Source: Mortierella sp. BCC40632 (lineage: Eukaryota; Mortierellomycota; Mortierellomycetes; Mortierellales; Mortierellaceae). From it: a stretch of 64,000 nt of DNA. The stretch's first letter is position 1. Each line of letters starts with the position of its first letter. The position numbers were made by a program, and so were the translations under genes. The stretch is from NCBI GenBank assembly GCA_011634665.1, contig WAEK01000005.1:1745001-1809000 (forward strand), in the 5' to 3' direction. Positions 48,011 through 60,112 of the stretch are shown here, one piece after another. The notes beneath the pieces were generated by a model. The model did no database searches. It saw only the letters and a program-made list of their open reading frames with translations, and had not been told where the DNA came from.

Positions 48011-50590
48011 CTATTGCTGTTCGTGGTCATCGTCATCCAAGAGCTCGTCTTGCTCCTTGGTCATCTCCACATCCTCACGCGTCTCCCTTTCCTCGACCTC
48101 GGCCTCGGCTTCATCCACAACCGGTTTCGCCTCGTCATACTCGTCCTCACCCTTGTTGCTCAACGGATGCTTCAACGCCGTACCAGGAACCGAATCCATC
48201 GCACAATCATCTACACTCCTTGTCCGTTCCAGACTATACCGTGCCCTTCTCTCTTGAGCCTCTGCCTCTGCTGCAGCTTCTTCTTCAGCATCTCGACGGA
48301 AGGGTCGTTTCTGAATTCGATCCAATTCTGCTCCTTCTTTGCTATGGTCATCTTGGAGTAGGATCCGGCTCACACCTTGGACATTGAGTTCATCCTCTTC
48401 TTCTTCTTCTCGATCATGGCCCAGTTCCTGAACCACAGCCTCCTCCTCTTCTTCATCACCCGTCTCGAGTTGGACTCCCTTGGGCTGCAACATCAACCCG
48501 AAATCTTCAGATCGGAACGAGGCCACGACATTGGGTGGGATCAAAATCCTCCAACCAGCCGTCTCCACTCGTGTGAACAAGGAATAGTCAATACCCATCG
48601 ACTTTTGGTCCTCAAGAGGAGCATATGACGAAGCATGTGCAATATCAAGGGCCTCAATACTGGGTGTCATGGCTGTCACGCCTTGACAACTATCCAAGGG
48701 AGCAGGAGTCGTTGCGGAAGAAGGAGATTCACAAATGGCGAGTCCGAGACCGACACCTGCAGAACCCTTCATGGGAACACTACCCCGGTTTTCACCATGA
48801 ACATAATCCAAACCAATGACCTGGATTCCATTCAGACCTTGTGTGGATTCGTTCGAGGTGGAACCACCATTGGCGGCTCCTGCGGCAGCGGCAGCGGCCA
48901 CTACTGCGGCAGCAGCGGCGGTGGCCTCGGCTTCAGCAGCAGACTCGTGTGCATTGACTCTTTGGGAAGAGGGTTCCTCTGGACGAGAAAAGTCCGACTC
49001 GGCCCTCATTCGTTTCATGGTCGTTCCAAGTCGAGCAGCATCGGGCGAAGCAGATCTTCGGAAACCCAAGACAGAATTAGAGGAACGAGAAAGAAGATTA
49101 GGTTGAGAAGCAGCTCGGTGCAAAGTTCTTGGACTAGCTCGATGATTGTTTGAACGAGGTTGACAAATCTCGATGACAATCTTGGAATTTTGTTGAAGTT
49201 GCATGGCTACGGCCTCGGTGGTGTCCAAGGTTCGACTGGTAGGTTGACCACCAAGACCAGTATTATTGCTCGAGTTTGTCTTTCCACCCGTGGGGAAACA
49301 GGTCAGCTTGACCATGTTCTTGGGGTTTTGTTGGAGATGTTGTGAACTATGCTCGGTTGGGCCATGGCGACTGGACAGAGGATGGTTGTTGTTGTTGGCG
49401 GTGCTATACAGGTTCTGGTTGGAGCTTGAACGACTCAGGGACTGACCCAGACTCTTGCGCTTTAGACCACCTTGACGCATCCTTGCAATAGGGCCTAGTA
49501 ATAGTGAGTTAAAAAAAATAAAATAAAATAAAATAAAATAGTGAAAGTTAGGACCACTCTTGTGGAGAAGGGAAGAGGAAGAAGAATATAGAAAACCCAA
49601 AAGACACTTACGACCATCCACATCCATGTCTGTGTAATCTGGAGACATTTCTCGACCGTCATTGTCCGTATCATAACGGTCCTTGTCATCATGGCGTGGG
49701 GTCTGGTAATAGTTTGAACCCATGGACGAAGGCTGCTGACGGAACGAACCATGATGCTGTCTCGATCCTCCTCCGTTCATATGTCCCGAAGACCCATACT
49801 TGGAAGAAGGATCAACACCATGACCAGAAGAACCTGTCGAGTGCATCCAAGGAGAACGCATAGGAGGGGTCATTGCCTGCTTCACACCATCGTCTGACCC
49901 GACTTGATCCGCAGGATGCAAATGACCTGATCGCGAGTCGAGTCCACCGGGAGAAGCATCACCCTGGAGTGGATGATGATGACCCTGGTGATGATGATGA
50001 CTATGATGATTATAACCCTTCATCCGCTGTTGAGAGCGTGGACTAGGAGACAAGAGTGTGCTTGCATTGAGCTTTTCATACTTTTCACGATGCGATCGAG
50101 GGTACTCGTCCAACTCACTCGGTCGTCGATCGTATGCATGCGACAGACCCGAGGAGACAGGAGGTGGAGGCAAGTCAGATGGATGATGAGATCCAGCATA
50201 GGCATGACTAGGATGAGGTTGACTCATGCGTCGTTGGAGATAGTTTGAAAGGCCTGCATCTTCATACCGACCCGTGCTAGAGGAGGACCGCATCAATGGA
50301 GTGCCTGCATGAGCATGCTCTGAACCAGTCACCGAACCCACATGAGATGGGAAGGTCTCTCGACCGGGAGAGGACCGAGGTGAAGACGACAGGGCGGGTG
50401 AGAGTGCATCACCCATGTGTCCTCCTGAACCCGAGGAACCATACTTGGATGAGCCATTGAGTCCAGGACCACCTGGGGACGTGGCCTGGAGTGCAGCATA
50501 CGATGCTCGACGTTCCATGTGTCCTCCCAAATGCTGTGTAGACTCTCGTCTAGACATTTGACGAGCCATTTGACGCTGTTGTGGCTGTTG

Positions 50591-50634
<44 letters not shown>

Positions 50635-52631
50635 GCTGCTGCTGAGACGATGAAGACTGAGGATGATACTGTTGGTGGTTGGACACACCGATATTGGCCA
50701 GACTTCCTCGGTGTTCACGCTCTTGTTGTTCTAGGAAATGTTGATGCCGGGCCTGACCAATGTTGGGATGAGAATGCGAATGATGCAACTTTTGACTAGG
50801 TCGACCCGAACCTGAGGATGGATGGTGACCTCCAGTTGGGGTAACAGACCGGGTCGAATGCATATAGGTCGACCTGGACCGGAAGAGTCGTGGATCATCC
50901 GAGTCGAGTGGAGGTGTGCCTGGGATCTGCAATTGACCCGCATGGCCGCCTTGAGAGTTACCCATGACAGGGTCATCATAGTCCATGCCACCGACATCAT
51001 CCCCAATCAACGAGGCACGTCGTGCAGGCTGAATCGATGCTCTCCTACCAACTTGGTGGTGGTGGTGCATAGGAGACTGTTGTACAACATGGGACCCACG
51101 ACGAGCCTCCAAAGGGTGAGGGAGTCGAGTCTCGTCGATATGACCATCGGGGTCTCCTGAATGTCGTTGATGAGGAGGCAGTGGATGCTCCTTTCCGCCT
51201 TGCTGGTGCAAACCAGAGTCAGACCGGTCGTTCTCGAGTTCGTCGTAATGGCGTGCATGTCGTTCAGAAGAGATCTCTGACGAGGGAAGACGTGGGCTAC
51301 TGTCGTTCTTGTGTGAGGCTCGACGGGAGGGTTTGGCGGGCATGGGTGGAGGAGCCAGGGCGAGGATGTTCTCGCCAGGACTGGTGGCCGAGGTCGGTGT
51401 GGCCACATCCGGTAGAGAGTGGCCATAGACGACACCTGCAATCATGTTCCGGATCTTGGACTCGGAGTAGGACTTGTTGCAGATAAGACTCATGGACACG
51501 GGTGGTCGACACTTGAACCGGAGGTTACCATCTTGAATGGTGGTCGTCGAAGTATTCACAAAGACAAAAAAAAAAAAATGAGAATGTTAGCGTAATTGAA
51601 CTCTTTACCTATCCCTGTCCAAGAAAAAAAAAGAAAAAGCTCTCCATACCTGACATGCCATCCCGTTGGATAGTGTTGCGGCAAAAACATTTTGCGCATG
51701 GAATGAGATTACGGTATTGCTTGAACAGAGCAATGGTCTCCTCTTGCAGAGCTGACCTGGGCAAGGTGGCCGTCATAGTCCGCAAAGAAGGTCGTCGGGT
51801 CGTTGGGGCAGTCAAGCCAATGGGAACAGGCGTTGCCGTCGTCCCTGCTGCAGCATTGGGACCAGACACCGAACTAGAATCCCCTACTACAGGAGTTCCA
51901 GAGGGTGTTGTATTAGGGTTGGGCGAAGGCGAAGCACTGTTCGAGGTTGGGTGAGCATTGGCCGACCCTTCATTCAAGAGATGGTCCTTTTCATGATGGC
52001 TCGAGGTTTGTGGACTGTCCCCGGGACGACTCTCGGGTGTACCAAGGTTAGACTCGGACAAAGCACGACGACTTGGATCGCGTGAAAAGTACTCGGTATC
52101 ATCCGAAGTCATGATAATATCGGGCGTGCTTACGGGCGAAGGAGCTGTCAAGAGACCGTGCTCAGTCTTTAGCTTGAGTAGTTGTTGATGTTGTTGGGGC
52201 TGGACAGAGATGGAGGATGAAGAGGAGGAAGGGGTGAGTGCAAAGGGATTGTTGCTACCATGTGGAGACCGATGACTCGACCCTGGGTTCACATTGGCAT
52301 AGTGCGGTTGGACAGGAGAATCCTCGACATAGTCCATTTGACGATCGTCCTCTGTCCCAGACATGGAGTCTACATCTTCCTCTTCTTCATCGTCTTCTTC
52401 CACGAATGAACCCTGACGGCCATTCTGTGGACGTTGCTCGGGTGAATGTGAGCGATGCGAGTCCTTTTCAGAGTTGGGTTCAGCCCCTGGTTCGGCTTTG
52501 ACCGACGAAGTCATCCCACTTGCGGGAGACTGTGGCCTTGAGGAGCCTGTGTGATGGACATTTGCGGCGGCATCGGCACTGCTGGGGTTCGTGTTGCCCG
52601 ACAGCGAGGGATGGGGCAATGCGGATAACAT
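48011..52631 (-). CDS. large zinc-ribbon protein, probable transcription factor
   Basis: Exons (minus): 52631-51650, 51531-49612, 49494-48011; 1461 residues. Donors GTATGG and GTAAGT; all joins are in frame. The only compact domain straddles intron 1 near residues 312-350: C312-x2-C315-x1-C317 in IPCAKCFCRNTIQRDG, then NLRFKC335 and C345 in SLICNKSYSESKIRNMI. This looks like a four- or five-Cys zinc ribbon of the kind found in transposase-type or WRKY/Mutator-like DNA-binding modules; the exact family is uncertain. The rest is Ser/His/Gln/Pro-rich, with poly-Gln near residue 630 (21 or so Gln), acidic blocks (EEDDEEEEDV near the start, EEEEEDE near the end) and Ala runs. Such composition fits a nuclear regulator. 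I chose ATG 52631; an in-frame ATG at 52697 would add 22 residues but lies in a TATATA stretch. Confidence 0.7.
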
Positions 52632-53221
52632 GGTTATGTGGTCGTGTATATATATATATAATTTGCTGTACTTTCGGCCAAGGAAAACGAGATGCAATTG
52701 AAGGAGAAAGGGTGTGTGTGCAAGAGAAGAGACGGGATCAAGAGCCGAGGTAAAAAAAGATTATAAGAAAGTGGGCGTCAGGGTCGAAAGGAAAGGCCAC
52801 AATAATTAGGAGTTTGGTATGGAGAAGAAGGGGTGAGGCCAAGATGAAAAAAAAAAAATAAGGGCTTTGCTAAAGAGGGAAAGAAGAGAGAAGAAAAAAA
52901 AGAAGAAAAAGAGTGGATGCAGACGAGGTTGCGGGCGTTAGAGTGAGAGAATGACCGTTGGGTTGCGTGGGCGGGGAAGATGGCGAGAAGTGGGAGGGAC
53001 GGTTGACATGAACCGAGGCAGGATCGAGCAGGTCGAAGGAAGGGGAGGGTTGAAGGGAATCAAGGGAAGGTCAAGGGGCAAGTGAGTACAGGCAAAAATA
53101 AAAAAGGAAGATGGACCGAGCAGAGAGAGGAGAGGGAGTGAGAGAGTGAGAGAGAAGTATAAGAGTGAGAGAGTGTTAGACTGTGAGAGTGAGAGTAGGA
53201 GTGAGAGTGGGAGTGGGAGTG

Positions 53222-53283
<62 letters not shown>
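53222..53283. repeat. (GA)n microsatellite
   Basis: About 28 GA units, CT on the coding strand of the zinc-ribbon gene, about 600 bases upstream of its start. Confidence 0.9.
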
Positions 53284-53287
<4 letters not shown>

Positions 53288-54574
53288 AGAAAAGAGAAGA
53301 GAAAAGAGAAAGAAAGATGAGCCAAGAAAAAGGATGCAGCGGAAGGCAGAGAGGGAGAAGGCATTGCGGACAGGACCCTTGGCCACATTTTATACGACTC
53401 CCCAGCGGGGCACCATCCCATTCCATCCAAACAACCAAAACGCGTCAAGTATAATGGTTAATGAAACGAATAAAATTCCCAAGGGTTACACAGATGCTCA
53501 CTCAGAAGTACACGGCATGGCACTGCTTGCAGTCGCTGGAAAAGCAGGACGCAAGGCCCAAACGGGCGAAACGACCAGAAAGAAGAGAGAGTCCTTCAAG
53601 GGGGGGTGGAGCATGACCCTTGGAGAGAGAGAGAGAGAGAGAAAGAGAAAGAGAGAGAGAGAGAAAAGAGAAAAAAGCCGACATACCCGCCCGGCGAACA
53701 CGATCCCAGCGGGGGCGAGGGCGAGGGCGCTGGCGGGGGAAACACAGAAGGGACACCCGAAGGGACACGACGCGACAAGGGCCAGGAGCAGAGGGAACAG
53801 GACAAAGGGGTGAGGGGGTGAACCAGGAAAACAAGAGAAAGAAAGAGAGCAAAAAGACAGAGAGAGAGAGAGAAGAGAGAGAGAGAAGAGAGAAGAGAGA
53901 AGAGAGAAGAGAGAAAAGAGAGAGAGAGAGAAAAGGGCGGCACAAAGGCCCGTAGGCCGGACCAGCTCGGATAGGCATGCAGACAGCGACGGAGGTGGGG
54001 GGGGTGGTGGTGGGGGGAAGGGGGGGGGACTGAGGAGGAAAAGAGGAGAGAGAGAGAAAGAAAAAAAAAAAAAGTCGCGGCGGAGCGATACGCATGCACG
54101 TCGGTACTGGAAGAAGGTATCCGCGGCCAAATGTCATGAAGGCAACCAGCGAGGCAAAGGCAAGATACCATCCACCGTGGGCCCATGTAGGCAATGGCGA
54201 CCAAGGCCAAAAGGGAACGGACCCAAGGGGATGGCGGAGATGCTGCGGCCCAAATAGGACCATGTCCAATTCTCCTTGCTTTTTTTTCTTTCTTCATCCT
54301 AGCTTCCTTCTCGCTTCTCTGCAGAAAAAAGTGTGTGCCACTCGAGGGGAACCGGTCTTCTTCCGCCGCTCGAGTCTGAGGAGCTTTCTGGCGCGCCATC
54401 GCTCTCAACTGTCTTGGGCTTATCGGTTCGCGAAGGGCTGCTTCCCTTGCCGCGCTTTTTTTTTTTTTTCCTCTCTCTTCTAGAAAACTCTCGGTGACAG
54501 ACGTGCAGGGAAAGAAATAAAAAGCCAAGTTCTTACGACCTAGGGCGGTGGACTTGGTGCCGTCTCTTCTCCAT

Positions 54575-54607
<33 letters not shown>

Positions 54608-54761
54608 CTCAAACGGAGGAGAGCAACCAGAAGCGGGCCATGCCGGTGGGGTGGTGCTCAAAAGAGCTTTTCAAGGAGGCAAGCCTCCCTAAGACCCAGA
54701 TACGCGCGCATGTCCATGCACAGCAATATCGGGGAGAACTACTCCGTAAGGTTGCTCGCGC

Positions 54762-54792
<31 letters not shown>

Positions 54793-54911
54793 CCTCTCCC
54801 CATCATTGCCACCCGTACCCGTCATTGCCCGTGTCCACCAAGGCAGACGAGGAGCAAAAAGGCCGAAATTTTTAATACAGGGGGCCCACAAACAGACGGA
54901 CGCTGCAGAGC

Positions 54912-54950
<39 letters not shown>

Positions 54951-56067
54951 CGCCAGCTACCCCATCCTATGGCCACGGACCACGAGAAAAGAGGGTGTTG
55001 AAAAGGGCACAGACAATACAGAAGAAAGAAAGAGACAGAGATGGAGAGCAACATAGCTCAAGGGATAGTGCTCTCAGTTCCCAGCAATGAGTGGGTAGGG
55101 TGGTGGTGGTGGTGGTGGTGGGTGGGTGGGGGGAGAGTAATAGAGAGAGGATGAGCAAGGACGGGCCAAGGCATAAGAGAAAAAGGGCCAATCCAAGTGG
55201 TTCCAACAGAGACAGGAATGAGGAGAGAGAACGAGAGCAAGAGCAAGAGAGCGAGAGGCCAGAGAGACCGAACAGACAATCATACGGCGATGGACGAGCT
55301 GAACCTATATTTGTCCTTTGGATCCCTTCGACATTCGCTCTCTCACCCCCCATGAGAACCCCCTCCTAGAAAAGGAGCAAGGTTATTCTGGGCTATGATG
55401 CACATACCTGTGTTATTGCTGCAGAAAGAGGGAAGGACAGAGAGAGATAGAGGAGGAGCGCTGCTCTGTGATCGTGCAGGGGCTCAGGACGAGAGGACTG
55501 GATCTGGATGCTGTCCACGGACCAAAAAAGACGGGTTTACCACGGATTGCCGACAGTGGAGAGCCAGAGAGAGCGCAGAAGATGGTGTGTTTGTGTAAGA
55601 CGATGCGTACAAAAAGAAAGAAGGAAAGAAAGAAAAGGTGAGACGACGGGTGGTCAATGCTCAGGAACACGGCGGAGTCAACGCTCTGAATAGAACAAGC
55701 GCGTGTGCGTACCGCTGCAGGCTGTGTGTGTGTGTGTGCGTGTGTGCGTGCGTGTGTGTATGTTGTATATGTTGTGTGGACAGGTGGGTATGGGTTTGTT
55801 GACAAAGAGAAAAAGAAGAAAAGAAAAAGAGTCTGCTGCAGTTCAAGGCGTCTTGTGTTTCGGTGTGTCTGTGGACGTGTGGAGGAAGAGAAAGGGAGAT
55901 GAATGATCGAGTTCGACGCTTGTTTTTAATATAAAAAAGGCGAAATCCGTTGCAAGCAGGCACGGCGTCCAGGGCGGGAACCAAAGGAAAAAATGGCGCG
56001 GTCAAGGGTCAGGTCGAAGTATGGGCGGGTGGGAAGGAGTTGGTTGGTCCGTCTGTCCTTCTGTCTA

Positions 56068-56121
56068 TCGGTCAGTCGGTCAGTCGGTCAGTCGGTCGGT
56101 CGGTCGGTCGGTCGGTCGGTG
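56068..56121. repeat. (CGGT)n / (CAGTCGGT)n tandem
   Basis: Starts with CGGTCAGT units, then changes to pure CGGT, about 13 tetranucleotides in all. Confidence 0.85.
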
Positions 56122-56833
56122 GGGATGCAAGCAAGTGGACGGGCAGAGAGAAGGAAGGAAAGAGAGAGAGAGAGTGAAAGAGGCGGTAGAAAAGACAAGG
56201 CATTAATGGATGCAGAAGACGGTTGGCAGGGTGCGTGAAGTATATATCGGGAGCAGCGACAGGGGAAGGAAAGCCGCAGGGCCGCGCCAGTCACGACGGG
56301 GGAGAAAGGACGTGGGCAGGGCGCGTCTGAGCCAATGCCAGGACAAAGCAAAGAAAAGGTCAAAGGAGAGGGCCTCACTCTCTCTCTCTCTCTCTCTCTT
56401 TCTATCCCAGGAGTCGCTCCTCCACTGACTGAGTGTTTGAGGAACGAGGGAGCGAGGGACGCGCGAAGGAGGCGCGACGATTCTGTCGACATACCGCCGA
56501 CTGTGCGCGGCATTGGTTGGAGTAAGGGCCACTGTAAGCCAAAGGTACTTGGGGTTGACAACGTTGGAGATACAGTGCGCAAGGTACACTCAAAACATCC
56601 GCTCAGACAAACGAGAGAGATGGCATGGGTGTGTGAAAGAGAAAGAGAGATAGAGAGAGAGATGGAGAGAGAGAGAGAGAGAGAGAGGAAAGAGTTGTCC
56701 GCGCCAGATGAGCAAGGTGTCTGCCAAATGCCCTGGATGGAGTCGTTTCTCCCTGTGTGTTAAATAGTCTTGTCCAGCTGATCCTCGTCGACGTTCCTGG
56801 CCAAAGATTGATATGCCAGACCATACATACCAT

Positions 56834-56862
56834 TGCCATGCCATGCCATGCCATGCCATGCC
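56834..56862. repeat. (ATGCC)n pentanucleotide tandem
   Basis: Six units of CATGC, flanked by unrelated DNA. Confidence 0.85.
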
Positions 56863-57394
56863 AAAAGCAGCGAATGTCTCTGATCCATCCATTGTCCATC
56901 CTCATCCCCCACCCCTCTTCCTCCTCTCCTCCTCTTCCTCCTCTTCCTTCTTCCCATTCTCGTCTTTAGTCTAGGCGGTCGGCTGCATGCCCCCTTCCCT
57001 CCTCCTCCCTACTCCATCATACACTCGCTGCATGCACCGGACCCAATCCGTCGCTCTCATTGCTGTGTGCCCCATAGATTGCGCTTCCGTTCTCTGGAAG
57101 AGGGGGTGTTGTTTTTTTTTTTTTTTTTTTTTATAGGAAAGGTCTCCCTTGGCAACCCCTCGATCTCTCTTTTCTCTTTCTTTCTTTCTTTCTTTCTCTT
57201 TCTCTGTTCCTCAGCCCCCCCTTCAAACAAAAGTCTGCGAGTCAACTAAGGCCGTGCTGCATGGACTGCATGGCAAGAGCTATGGCTCGTTAGGGCAGTA
57301 TCTTTGTCCGGTCTAGGGGGCATCGGTCGACATGGTGCGACCCACTCAACCCACACCTCTCCCTGAAAGAGGATCAGATGCATGGGCGGGGAAA

Positions 57395-57433
57395 ATGAGA
57401 AGGGGGGGGGGGTGGGGTTGGGGGGTGGGGGGG
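57395..57433 (+). other. potential G-quadruplex
   Basis: Four or more G-runs of 4-12 bases separated by single T or TT within 40 bases. The sequence fits G-quadruplex rules; formation in vivo is not shown. Confidence 0.6.
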
Positions 57434-57952
57434 ATGAAGACAGCAATGAAAGGTTAGGGGTGGAAACGAGACAAGGGCGTCAGGACCAGAGCCTTTCTCT
57501 CTCCATGTAGCCTTTTTTTTTTTTTTTTTTTGTCTTGTCTTGTCTTGTCTTGTTACCGCCGTAGCCTTGTTGGACGCGCGCTACTCCAAAGTACATTGTT
57601 CAGGCCGAGTGGACGTGCAGAGCAACACCAGGTGTGAGCAGAGTCCAACGTCCCTATTCTGTGTGAGCCTCAAGGGGCTACCAAGGGAAGGGGCCGACCA
57701 AGCGATACAAACACAGAAACGAAGAGCAAAAGTGGTGTTGCGGATACGAATAGGCAGGAAGACCTATCCCGCGTGTCATTATATCCTTTCATGGTTAAAT
57801 GATTTATTTCCTATCTGATCACGAGCTACATAGAAGAATGCTCTGAGAGCTAAGGCGTCAGAGATGAGAGAGAGAGAGAGAGCATGAATAAAAAAGAGAC
57901 GGTGCAGGAGAGGGGACTTGTACCATGTCATATGGCATGTTGCTTCAGAGCC

Positions 57953-57986
<34 letters not shown>

Positions 57987-58323
57987 CTCTCTGCCAAGAA
58001 GGGCAAGGACATGGACAAGGTGGCAAAGAAAGAGACCCGGCCCCCGGCTCTGACGGAAGCGCGCTTACGGCAGAAGAGCAGCGGGGAGCGGTTCCCCGTC
58101 AGACCAGCAAGAGCTGGAATCTTTGAATAGATGCGATGCATTAGAGGCGGGCGGGGGACGGGGCCAGACAGGCGGGGGCGCCGTGTGTGGGCCGAGTGTC
58201 ACATACTGATGAGAGTGGATACGATATGATGGGGAGGAGTAGGAGGAGTAGGAGAGAGAGTCTGGGAAGGGGGATTGGGGGGGAGAGAGGAAGATTATGA
58301 GGATGAGTATGAGTGAGTGTAGT

Positions 58324-58368
<45 letters not shown>

Positions 58369-58704
58369 GCACGGGACCATCTGGACCATGTCAAAAAGGG
58401 TTTTTTCTCTCTTTCACTCTCTCTCTCTCTCTCTCTTTTTTTTCTCTTTTTCTCCTTTCTCTTTTCTTTCTAACTTTCACTCTCTTACTCTCTTTCTCCC
58501 ACACACACACGCACACACTCTCTCTTTCTCTCTCACTCTCTCTCTCTCCCTGACCTTCTCACGGCCACTGCATCTCCAGCTCGTCTGTCTCCATTCATTG
58601 CCATTCTTTCTCATCAGCTTCTCTCGCACAGTCCAACCCCACCGTCATACTTTCCTTAACTTGCCTCGCTTCGCTTTGCCACCTCCTTGCCAGTGTAACC
58701 CACC

Positions 58705-60112
58705 ATGTCCGAAACGAGTGAACCAAAGCCTTCGACATTTAGTCAGTTCTGCCTCTTCAAGAGCCTAGCCTACTCGCTCTTTGAAGGCGACTGGAGTAAC
58801 ATGGTCGAGTCCTGGCAGTCGATGGTCTCTGTCAACGCGCCCTTGCCCGAGTTTGCCGCCAACCTCAAGCCGTTCTTTGCGAATGCGCCGCGACTCCTTC
58901 CAGTCTTTTACCGATATATGACCTTTGTCGAGAAGGTGCGTTCACGGGACTGTCTTTTTTTTTTCTCTCTCTCTCTTCATCTTCTTCTTGCTGTTGCTCT
59001 TGCTCTTGCTCTTTGTCCTTCTTGTTCTTGTTCCTCCTCTTTCTCTTCTCTTCTTTCCTCTTGTTTCTTCTTGGTCTTCTTGTCTGTCTCCTTTCTCTTT
59101 GGTCCACGCATGAGCGCGTGACCCCACGCGTGCATTGATTTGACTCTCCAGCGTGCTTTTTGGCGCGTTTGACTGGTGCACCGTGTCCTCTTCCTCCTCC
59201 CGTCTGCGCCCATCCCTTCCCATCCCATCCCATCCCTTCATTCATTTTTGCAGTTCCAACGGAGGCCTTTCACCCCCCTCCCCCGCTCAGACCGCGCTCT
59301 GTCGCACCCACCTCTGTGTGAACATGTCACTAACCATCGATTCTTCTTTCCTCCACACCTTCCTCCTCTTATTAATAAAATAATAATGATAGGACCGAGA
59401 CTTTCTCACTACCCTGACAACCGTGCTCCTCTCCACTCCATTGCTTATCAAGGTCCAGCAGATCCTGCAGTCGACCCAACTCTTTTCCGAGTACATTGTT
59501 GCGCTTCAGCTCGACAACCCTTCTGCTTCGCACACCCAAGTCATGCACTCTCTTCAGACCTTCTTGTCGCTCTTGCCCGAGCCCCAGCGTCTCAAGATCC
59601 AACGAGTCTTTGCAGAAGAGGAGGCTGCTGACTCTATGGGTCTGACCACCAGCACGCTCGACCAGGCTCTCCAGCTTCTCCACTCGGACACGCAGCTGTA
59701 TATTGATATCCTGTCCACGCTACAGCTCAACCAGATTGAGAATCTACCTTGGGAAACCGTTGTCCAAAAGATTGGAACCATTGTCATGGAGCGGAAGCCC
59801 CAGGCCTGGCCCGGTATTCAGCTCTTTCTCCAGGGCTTGCATAGTCAGCACCAACCTCACTCTACCGTGAATCTCGATGAGGACGAATTCGGAGGAGATG
59901 AGGTCCTAGAGAAAGTAGAGGGCGTTGACTATTACCGAGACGTCGATGACGAAAGCGCGCTTGAGACGTACCCTGAAGGTGACGACTATGATGGCGACTA
60001 TGCCAGTTTTTTGCACGATGTGCAGGAAATCCAGTCGGGCCGCAGCGTACTCAGCGATGACTTTGCTGGACTCAAGGTGGGAGACAATCTCCGAATTGTC
60101 GAGTCGTGCTAA
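58705..60112 (+). CDS. conserved-looking helical protein with acidic tail, unrecognised
   Basis: Exons 58705-58935 and 59393-60112; 316 residues. The donor GTGCGT and acceptor AATGATAG join in phase 0 (TFVEK then DRDFLTTL). The first 220 residues are regular in composition and mostly predicted-helical to the eye, with leucine-rich stretches (KVQQILQSTQLFSEYIVALQ, QTFLSLLPEPQRLKIQRVF, LDQALQLLHSDTQLYIDIL). The last 90 residues are acidic (LDEDEFGGDEVLEKVEG, YPEGDDYDGDY) and close with FAGLKVGDNLRIVESC. There is no signal peptide or membrane segment. I do not recognise the family. The 457-base intron is the longest in the window and CT-rich; I saw no convincing extra exon in it. A CT belt (58409-58555) precedes the start. 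Confidence 0.75.

Larger units (their letters stand above)
52632..58704. repeat. 6-kb repeat-rich region without a recognised gene
   Basis: Upstream of the zinc-ribbon gene (left) and of the 58705 gene (right). Holds (GA)n at 53222-53283, GAGAA repeats 53865-53935, a G-rich belt 53995-54030, an A35 tract 54914-54949, (GGT)n 55095-55125, (GT)n near 55718-55760, (CGGT/CAGT)n 56068-56121, (ATGCC)n 56834-56862, G-runs 57399-57433, T run 57509-57531, (CA)n 57953-57982 and (GA)n 58325-58367. Frames above 300 codons at 53596-54612 are reads through purine tracts. No gene called. Confidence 0.55.

Noticed and set aside
52632..52697. Upstream start for the zinc-ribbon protein (22 extra residues)
   Set aside because: The extension crosses a TATATA stretch with no coding character; the downstream ATG at 52631 is preferred.
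53502..54612. Overlapping frames of 210-338 codons on the minus strand
   Set aside because: They are reads through GA/CT tracts (runs of Ser-Leu-Phe-Pro) with no domain, and they overlap each other in three frames.
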